The position numbers were made by a program, and so were the translations under genes. The notes below the pieces were generated by a model. The model ran no database searches. It was not told the DNA's origin and was given only the letters and a program-made list of their open reading frames with translations. This document shows positions 57,005 to 64,000 of a DNA stretch of 64,000 nucleotides, piece after piece; position 1 is the first letter of the stretch, and each line of letters starts with the position of its first letter. Source of the DNA: Piper betle (taxonomy: Eukaryota > Streptophyta > Magnoliopsida > Piperales > Piperaceae); assembly GCA_033002965.1 (NCBI GenBank), contig JAURVB010000817.1, positions 1-64,000 of the forward strand. The letters are read 5' to 3'.

Positions 57005-58099
57005 TTGATCGTTTATCATTACCGTATTTTTTATTACTTATATCCATGTTGATTTCGTCCAATAATTAATTAGTTTAGCAAATTTAGCCCATAACCCATT
57101 AGAATAATTATTTTGAAAGATATAATATGAGTTAGTATTATTTTTAACTCGATCCATATGGAGTCAACCCATATTTACAAAACTGCTATCTTCTTCTTCC
57201 CCAACGTCCTTCTTCTTCTACCTTCTTTACACCAGAAAATAGCTCCTGGTGCCTTCTTCTTCAACCCAAAACTAGATCACTTCCTTCCCTAACTGCTTCC
57301 CCTCCCTAACAATCCAATTGGAAGCATAAAGCTCGTGCTTTATAGGAACTATCCACGTCCAAACTCTGTTATGTACCAAGACGCGACTCCTGGCCAGCAG
57401 CACCGCCGGGACTACAAGGCGATCTTCGTCCGGCCAGCAGCACCACCGGGAACTCTTCCCTTCTCCCTGCATGAAAACCCAACGTCAAGGCCAAGCGTTC
57501 TAAGCATGCACGGCGTGAGCCTTGGCCGGCGAACTGGTATAGGTGTCTGGAATCAGCGTTCATCCTTGAAATTCCGCCCACAAACCACTGTAACTCCACC
57601 ACCCATCTGCAGCAAGGGTCTAGGCAAGCCATCCCTTTGACCCAGTAACCAGAGAGGTCGTCGGGGGTGTGAGGGGCTGCCTTGCAATTGTTTACAGTCG
57701 GCCATCCTTGCCCAAATTCTTGCACCCGTAGGCCATGGCGAATTTCAGTTTACAGTTTAATTTTAGTTGTTTAATGTTGATTTCAGACATTATTTCTCAT
57801 GTTTATGAAGCTTATTATCAATTAAAAGAATATGCATGCAAGAAAATTAAAAAGAGGGTGATAGGAAAGATACCCAAGCAAAGGGGAAAAAGTCAGCACT
57901 GGTAAGGAAGAGGAGAAGAAAATGCGAACAAAGGCTAGGGTGAGGAGGACGTCCCTCATAAAAAATAAAATGAAATGACGGCTAGGGTATGTGATAACAC
58001 CCCAATACCAGCATTTCGTTTAACTAGGTAAATAATTAACTGGGTAGAATTAACCGGGTAGAGAATATAATACGTTCGGTCCTTCCCGGACCGTGTCGA

Positions 58100-58140
<41 letters not shown>

Positions 58141-58153
58141 CACAATCTTTACA
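57005..58153 (-). mobile_element. Inverted LTR segment, 5' half (V3 type)
   Basis: The reverse complement of 57005-57220 matches the element 3 LTR around 45500-45780 (CGGTAATGATAAA, TAATTAATTAG, GAGTTAGTATTATTTTT). The right part 57850-58153 matches the LTR start (TGTAAAGAT..GGACCGAACGTATTATATTC and CCCTAGCCGTCATTTC). The middle (57250-57830) is a GC-richer island with no match. The end at 58153 is followed by ATAAT. Together with 52491-53361 it may be one minus-strand LTR split by the plus LTR. Confidence 0.65.
58100..58138. repeat. (AT)n microsatellite
   Basis: Uninterrupted AT repeat of about 17 units just inside the inverted LTR start. Confidence 0.9.
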
Positions 58154-59711
58154 ATAATTACCTCTAAGTTAAATGATTTATAATTGATGATTGTTAGCAC
58201 AACATGCTAGGATTGATTAATGTCTGACTATGAATGAAGTGATAAGTGACATGATTTGATAAATTGGGAAAGAATGGTAAGTGATCTAATGAGGTAAATT
58301 GAATTTGAGCATGCTAATCGAGCACGACGTAACTTAGAAAAACACAATAAAATTGGTATGATATGAGTTAGAATTAATTTCACATTTATGATTATTTGAT
58401 TGTTGATGGATGTTGTTTGTTTGTGTGGCGTGTAATATTCATGACGAGTTGATGCATCATTCAGTTAGCGGGTGTTAACTTATAGATTTGTGTGTATGTA
58501 CGGAGTAGGAGCTCGCCTCCTAGGCACGATGACATGCTTGGAGTTTCTACCAGGTCAGTTTAGGACTCGTCTCTGTTTTACGCTCTCTTCTATTGTATGT
58601 TTATTTAATTATTTGCAGGATGGGTTAACCGGGGTTTTATCGGGTCGCACTTAACTCAGGCCATTTAGTTGAACAATTTTTTGGATTAATAAACCCTCGA
58701 GGATGATTTCGAAAACAAGATCCAACAAAAATTGCCTTTGGCCTATTATATAAATCCCTTCCTAGGCCTATATATATAATTTTATCAAGTTTTTAGTGAG
58801 ACGAGAGATGGAGAACCGACTTCACGTACCATGAGCAGATGACGTGACAGTCAAAGCGGTCTCTGGATTAGTGAATGGACTATTCCATTCTTGAGCAATC
58901 CTGACATCTCCGCATATAAGTTCCTCACACCCCGAGAACGTGGAGGTTTACGGGTATTGTTTAGTACAGCGCATGTCTGGAGTTGTGGTTCAAAGGGTAT
59001 TAAAGGAGAGAAGTATACTAGCATTTTCTTTCGTATGAGAGTTTGCTTTCATAGCCAATTTATTATAGTTATCTTTTGGACTAGTAACACTTGTTATTTA
59101 CATGTTTTTATACTACATATAGGTAATAAGTAGGAGTTGGATGTGCCAGCCTGGATGGAGAAGCACTGATGTCGCTTGTACACATGTCAGTCAATAGAGT
59201 GGTTAATATTGTGTTTATGATGTTATTATATTGTGAATGGTGTGATTAAATTCTTGAGACATGATGATGTGACATGATTGAATACTAACACATGATGATA
59301 GGATGTGAAACATGAATAGATTGCATCAGTGAGCTAAGACCTAAGCTTCATAATGAGTATACAGTAGATTTGATTCTGTGTGAATGAAATTATTGATATA
59401 TGCATATATGTTTATATATATTATTTTGGCATGGTGGCCCCTAATTGCACTTAGGGGAGACTCTGTACGTTGTATTTCATAATTTTTATTGATTTTTATC
59501 ATAATTGTATTGTTGTGTAAATTAATTTGAACGTCATCCATGTAGTATTATGTTAGGGTTTTGTACATTCATCCATACATGGTGAGTCGTATCTTCATCT
59601 TAAGACACCGAGATTGGATTCGCAGTAGGTAGGTTCGAGTTAGCTGACCTAACCAGGGCCCATAACATGTCGGTTCGGTTAACAAGTGTGAATTGGATTT
59701 GGGGTGTTACA
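58154..59711 (+). mobile_element. Element 4 5' LTR (family-4 LTR, copy 3)
   Basis: Shares the GAGGATGA.., CCTATTATATAA and ACTAGTAACA.TT..TTA stretches with copies 1 and 2. Its expected 5' start (as at 63503) is absent, cut by the inverted LTR at 58153. Confidence 0.6.
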
Positions 59712-59715
59712 GAAT

Positions 59716-59727
59716 TGGTATCAGAGC
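59716..59727 (+). other. Element 4 primer-binding site
   Basis: TGGTATCAGAGC four bases after the LTR end (GTTACA-GAAT), again initiator tRNA-Met type. Confidence 0.85.
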
Positions 59728-62700
59728 CACTCTCGGTCAATTAAATTGAAAGATACATTTATAGGTGATGTGTGTGCAAAGACTACTTCAAGTCAAGCTG
59801 GCAAGTATGTCTTTGTTTGTTTCCTTCACATGTAAATTTTTTTCATAAGTTAGTTGCATAACAGTGTATTCAAGGCTTGATCAGAGATACGTTGAATTGA
59901 CCTTAGTTAAGCTAACCGGTTATTTGTATGGTTTTTTATCATAATATCAGGCTATTTGCACCGATAGGTATGAGGAGGGCATGTTGTAGTGCTAAGAGAT
60001 GTAGAATAGGTATAAGACCCTCGTCTTATACCAGATCTAGATGTCAGCTGGAATCTGACAAGAATGTCGTGATGAGCTTAGAGACCCACCAGTTCTGTCC
60101 ATTGCATAAGAGAGTTAGATGAGTCGTGGGGTCCACATGTTCGATAAGCTAAGATTGAATTGGATATTGACCAAGTGTTCAAGTTTGGCATGTCACCACA
60201 TTAGTCCTGCTTTCGTGGGACATGTTGTACATTGTGGGAATGAATTAAAAAGAAAAGGGGTACCAATAAGGATCTTGAAGTATAGAGATACTAGAAAGTT
60301 AGTTGGCACATGAGATGGACCACCAAGTTTCTTAGACAAATCCCTAAGGATGAAGGCTATAATTATGCCAATGGAGCCATTGAAGTACATGGAGCATAAA
60401 TGAGAGTTGTGCAGATGATTTGAGGTGGACCACTTCCAGAAGACAGTGATGAATGAGGATGAGTAGTGAGGTGGATCAACAGTCTGATGAGCACTTCACC
60501 ACCTCCTCCTCTTCCACTAGTTTATGACCTACGAGCAGTAGTTTTGGCTTCTCTTTACCAGACAAAGGTCTTGATATGATGAGGAAAAGATTAGGACCAC
60601 CATTGCCTACGAGATTAAATATTTGATGGGATTCTACCTGAGATAAGGCACCAGATTAATGATTGCCATTTGAGGGCCAGTCAGCACTGGTAGAAGTAGC
60701 CAGTCCAGATTTCAGGAGATTAGTATGGGTTCAAGATTAGTTCACCATCATATGTATCACCACCATGATCCAGACCCTTCTGAATCAGACACGCATGGTT
60801 GGACAACCTGAGCCGAGTTGTTAACAACCAAGATTTGTCAGAGATAGTAGTGGATTTATGATATATACAATCAAGATCAAATTTTTAGCATCTAGATAGC
60901 ATTGTTGCCAACAAAGTTGCACAACTGCTGACAGAGTGCACAACCACTGACCGAGGTGCACAACCACCGACCAAGTTGCACAACCGCCAACCGAGTGCAC
61001 AACCACTGACCAAGGTGCACAACCACCGGCCGAGTTGCACAACCTCCAACCGAGTGCACAACCACTAACCGAGGTGCACAACCACCCACCAAGTTGCACA
61101 ACTGCCGTCCAAGATGTGCTACCACTAATTGAATATGCACTACCGCCGTCCGTGTATTGCTCATTCTCCGACCAAGTAGATCAGTTAGAGCTTAGTAGGG
61201 TCAAAGTTGAGGAACAAGATATAGCTACAATGGAATTAGCAGAACAGGGGAGAGTCAGGAAAACTAAGGTTATTCTGATGAGATGGCATAGGATCTGACT
61301 TCACGAGCTCTCTTGCAACCATCATCTTGACCTAACACCGTTGGGTCAGATGTATATTGCAAGATAACACGATTAGATACTATTAATGACAGTCTCATAA
61401 GGATGTGCATGGACAGAGTCAGAAAATATGACATTATGTCCTCCAGATGGGATAGTCATAATGATCAAAGTGCTTAAACAGCACGATAGTACATCCATGG
61501 ACCCACAACTAGCATACACAGACCAGATGGTTAGTAGATGATCACACGTGTAGTTTAATCCATTTAGCGATTGACCAACTAGCGAGAAGAGTTCGACTTA
61601 TATTAGAGTATTGGGCATAGATAGAGGGAGTGAGGAAGAGTCTTTCCGAGAGATAGCGATTCCCTTATGTTTTTCCAGTATGATTAGGTTCTCACCTTGA
61701 ACCATAGGGTTGAGCCTTGCCCTGGGTATAGAAGCACCTTCATGGTATTGATTAGGGTTATAGTGCAAGTAGATGTTTGTAGACCGATCTTATGATGACG
61801 ATTTCACCCCAGCTTGAGAGTGATGCAGATAGGGGTTTCAGACAGGGCAGACCATGCTGACTAGATAGAGTGATACCAATGTATGCTCATCTTGATTGAT
61901 AGCCTTGCTTGAAAGTCTACCACAGCGGTAGTAGTCATGTGAGTCAAGATTAATGTTACAAATCGGTATAGGATGGCAAGTCACACACCACTAAAGAGTG
62001 GACAAGACACATGTCAAACCTCATTATGAGTCCCTATAGACTTGAGGGGAGACAGTGGTTCTTTAAGTCATTTGAACCCCGCCCATTTAGAAGTGTGTGA
62101 CTAGTACAATATCGAGAAACATGTACCTACAGTTAGCTGATTGAATGAGAACCACTTAGGAGTCATTTTTGAGATTCGTCAGTAATTGGCTGTTCCACAC
62201 ACTAATCACCTGTGGCATAGTAAATCATGGTGATCTTAGAAACAAATCCATAGACTTGCCAATGTTTTGGCTACCCAGTATGCTACATAGAGATTTCATC
62301 TCCCCTGCCACTTGCATGATACCTTGACCTTACAATAGATCAGAATGACATACCTATGTAGCAAGTTTTTCTTAGCCTAGTGGATTCCCCATTTACCTGG
62401 CGTTAGATACCATATGTGAGGATGAGATATCACTTATTGAGAGTTCTTGAGCAGTGTGACTAGATTTCCACGACATTCAGTTTTCTTTCCTATAACCCAG
62501 AGATGTCACACAAAGTAGAGTTTTCACTTGAGAATTTCTACTCACCCTTCTAGATATATCAGTTTTACTATCAGTTAGCCAGAAGATTGAGATGAGTATA
62601 CATTGACCATAGCACATGCCATAGACCAGATGTAGGCTCTACAGTCCCATACAGAGTATGTTATCATACTTCTTGAGACACGCTGTGTATGTACAGGTGT

Positions 62701-63489
62701 TCTCACCTCCACTTCGTCAGAGAGCTCCTTTCAGTAGTAGTTAGTGGTTGTATAGATAGCCACCAGAGCCATAGTATACAGTAGAGTCATAGCAGCTATC
62801 CTTATTCTCTTATGGAACAGAGTGAGATACTTTACTCAAGACTGAGTCAACTAGAACCCAGTGAGCAGTCCAGTTCCTTATACAGGGACACTTGAGAGTT
62901 GGATCTAGATTGGCAACAGTGAGCCATGCAGCTCCTTAGTCTATACACCCAACCTAACAGGAGACTCATAGCACACCTTAGGATGGTTGTAGGACTAGGA
63001 ATAGAGTTTAGTTGACTTTTACATAGATGAGGTTTAGAGAAATATAGGTAGATGATAGCAGGTATGCCTTGCCCTCGATATAGTTTTTCCAAATATAACC
63101 TAGACTAGCACCTTGCGGTACTCTAGAGTATCTTCTTGACCAACCCACTAGGCCCTTAGGGGTGATCTAGGTTTTCCCACCGAGTTAGTAGTAGGGAATA
63201 GAACAGAAGAGAATAATGATGGTAATGTCAAAACATGCATAGACAACAGTAGGGACCAGAACAAAAGAGAATGACTATGGTAATGTCAGAATAGGCACAA
63301 AAGATTAGAATTAGAATGTTTGAAGTTGATAGCATCACAAGCAGAACTCTGCCATGTGAGCGCAACTAATGTCAGTGAGGATGTACATGACTATTAAAGA
63401 ATAAAGGTTATAGCTGATGTGTATCCAACTTCTTGGTTCAATTTCAGTAGAACATGCTTGAGTTAAAATTTTGAGGGCAAAATTTTTAT
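59728..63489. other. Element 4 internal region, non-coding
   Basis: Open frames are all under 100 codons and none shows Gag, RT, RNase H or integrase motifs by eye. Features seen are the GCACAACC repeat at 60919-61115 and a two-copy repeat of about 58 bp at 63188-63300 (AGTAGGGA.(T/C).AGAACA(G/A)AAGAGAAT). Confidence 0.55.
60919..61115. repeat. 19/20/20-bp minisatellite with 59-bp higher-order period
   Basis: Ten units starting GCACAAC(C/T). Unit types (ending GAGT, GAGGT or AAGGT, and AAGTT or GAGTT) recur in the order 19, 20, 20 bp three times. Confidence 0.88.
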
Positions 63490-63502
63490 AAGGAGGAAAG
63501 AT
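63490..63502 (+). other. Element 4 polypurine tract
   Basis: AAGGAGGAAAGAT directly before TGTAAAAC. Confidence 0.75.
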
Positions 63503-64000
63503 TGTAAAACTCATGATTTGAGTCAGGGTTTTATACCCGTGAACCGATTAGTTCAGTCGTCGGTTCGAGTCAAGTATATTTCAGAACACTTGTACTGAGC
63601 CAACGCTGATCGCGTGTATGAGTAATGAGGGTCATGTGTACCCAAGTATATAATGATAATGTTATGAATGCAATAGAAAAGAATGAATTATCAAAATATA
63701 TGAGAGTATGCAAATTTATTTTTTATTTTATTCATAGTGGATCGAAGAATTAGTTTTAGGTCATTTACTGCATCAGGATGCGTTATGGGGCAGTTTGGGT
63801 GGGCTAATAGTTACAGAGCATGTCATTGTGGTATTATATCGTGTGATATATTTTATGGGATTTCCCCCAATTTTTTAGATTTTTTAGGATTTAATACGAC
63901 TTAGTTATTATTCTTGACTCGAGACAGAGTCGAGCCAAGTCTTTTTTATGAACTTGCCACCGACCACAGCTGACCTTTTTTTCTTCGTCCCCATCCAAAC
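63503..64000 (+). mobile_element. Element 4 3' LTR (runs off the window)
   Basis: Begins TGTAAAACTCATGATTTGAG. It cannot be compared with the 5' LTR start because that part is missing on the left side. Confidence 0.65.

Larger units (their letters stand above)
58154..64000 (+). mobile_element. Element 4: LARD-like LTR element, plus strand, partial
   Basis: A 5' LTR (truncated on its left) ends GGGGTGTTACA at 59711 and is followed by a PBS. A 3.8-kb internal region without recognisable protein domains runs to a PPT at 63490-63502. The 3' LTR begins TGTAAAACTC at 63503 and runs off the window. PBS and LTR termini resemble Ty3/gypsy elements. With no coding domains it fits the LARD type, or a very old copy. 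Confidence 0.65.

Noticed and set aside
57335..57725. Overlapping open frames of 101 and 118 codons on opposite strands
   Set aside because: They lie in the GC-rich island of an inverted LTR fragment, contain an internal short duplication (GGCCAGCAGCACC) and no recognisable domain.

Overview
The window looks like repeat-rich, probably heterochromatic nuclear DNA of a flowering plant. Almost everything recognisable is LTR retrotransposon sequence of the Ty3/gypsy superfamily: a Tekay/Del-like chromovirus group and one Athila-like element. There are also fragments of DNA transposons (one MULE-like MITE, one hAT transposase tail) and many tandem repeats. I find no intact host gene, no rRNA and no credible functional tRNA. 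The sense strand of most elements is minus.

Layout: (1) 1-11757 is a chain of at least ten LTRs separated by nine very short non-coding internal segments. Each segment joins a polypurine tract (PPT) directly to 5' leader sequence, and most keep a primer-binding site (PBS). This is a tandem array of a coding-less, TRIM-like Tekay derivative, and four consecutive units form an ~848-bp higher-order repeat. (2) 13153-21318 is a structurally complete Tekay-like element (minus strand, TSD AGTAA, LTRs about 1.65 kb and nearly identical) whose gag-pol is broken by two stops and two frameshifts. (3) 21324-27641 holds LTR fragments of a further family, a truncated Tekay LTR with a minisatellite, and AT-rich sequence. 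(4) 27647-34839 is a second complete Tekay-like element (minus strand, TSD GTTGA) that has lost most of gag and protease and carries several C-to-T type stops. It is inserted beside (5) 34845-42426, a decayed Athila-like element on the minus strand, itself split by a 609-bp MULE-like MITE with an 11-bp TSD. (6) 42427-44110 is a hAT-like remnant truncated by an LTR. (7) 44617-52490 is a third Tekay-like element (plus strand) with very degraded pol. (8) 51399-58153 is a knot of LTR pieces in both orientations, containing a clean solo LTR with TSD ATTAA. (9) 58154-64000 is a further LTR element (plus strand) whose 3.8-kb internal region shows no recognisable coding sequence (LARD-like); its 3' LTR runs off the window.

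A common design links the Tekay LTRs. Reading in the sense direction they have a TATA-like box, then (in elements 1-3 and the solo LTR) a conserved block of roughly 100-120 bp, then a lineage-specific tandem repeat. In most families that repeat is a 30-33 bp minisatellite whose variants look homologous between families. Next comes a conserved block resembling a branch point plus splice acceptor (CACTAAC ... CCTCCGCAG|G), then the LTR end and the PBS. The most unusual items are the tandem LTR/internal array and this shared minisatellite-plus-acceptor-like LTR architecture.
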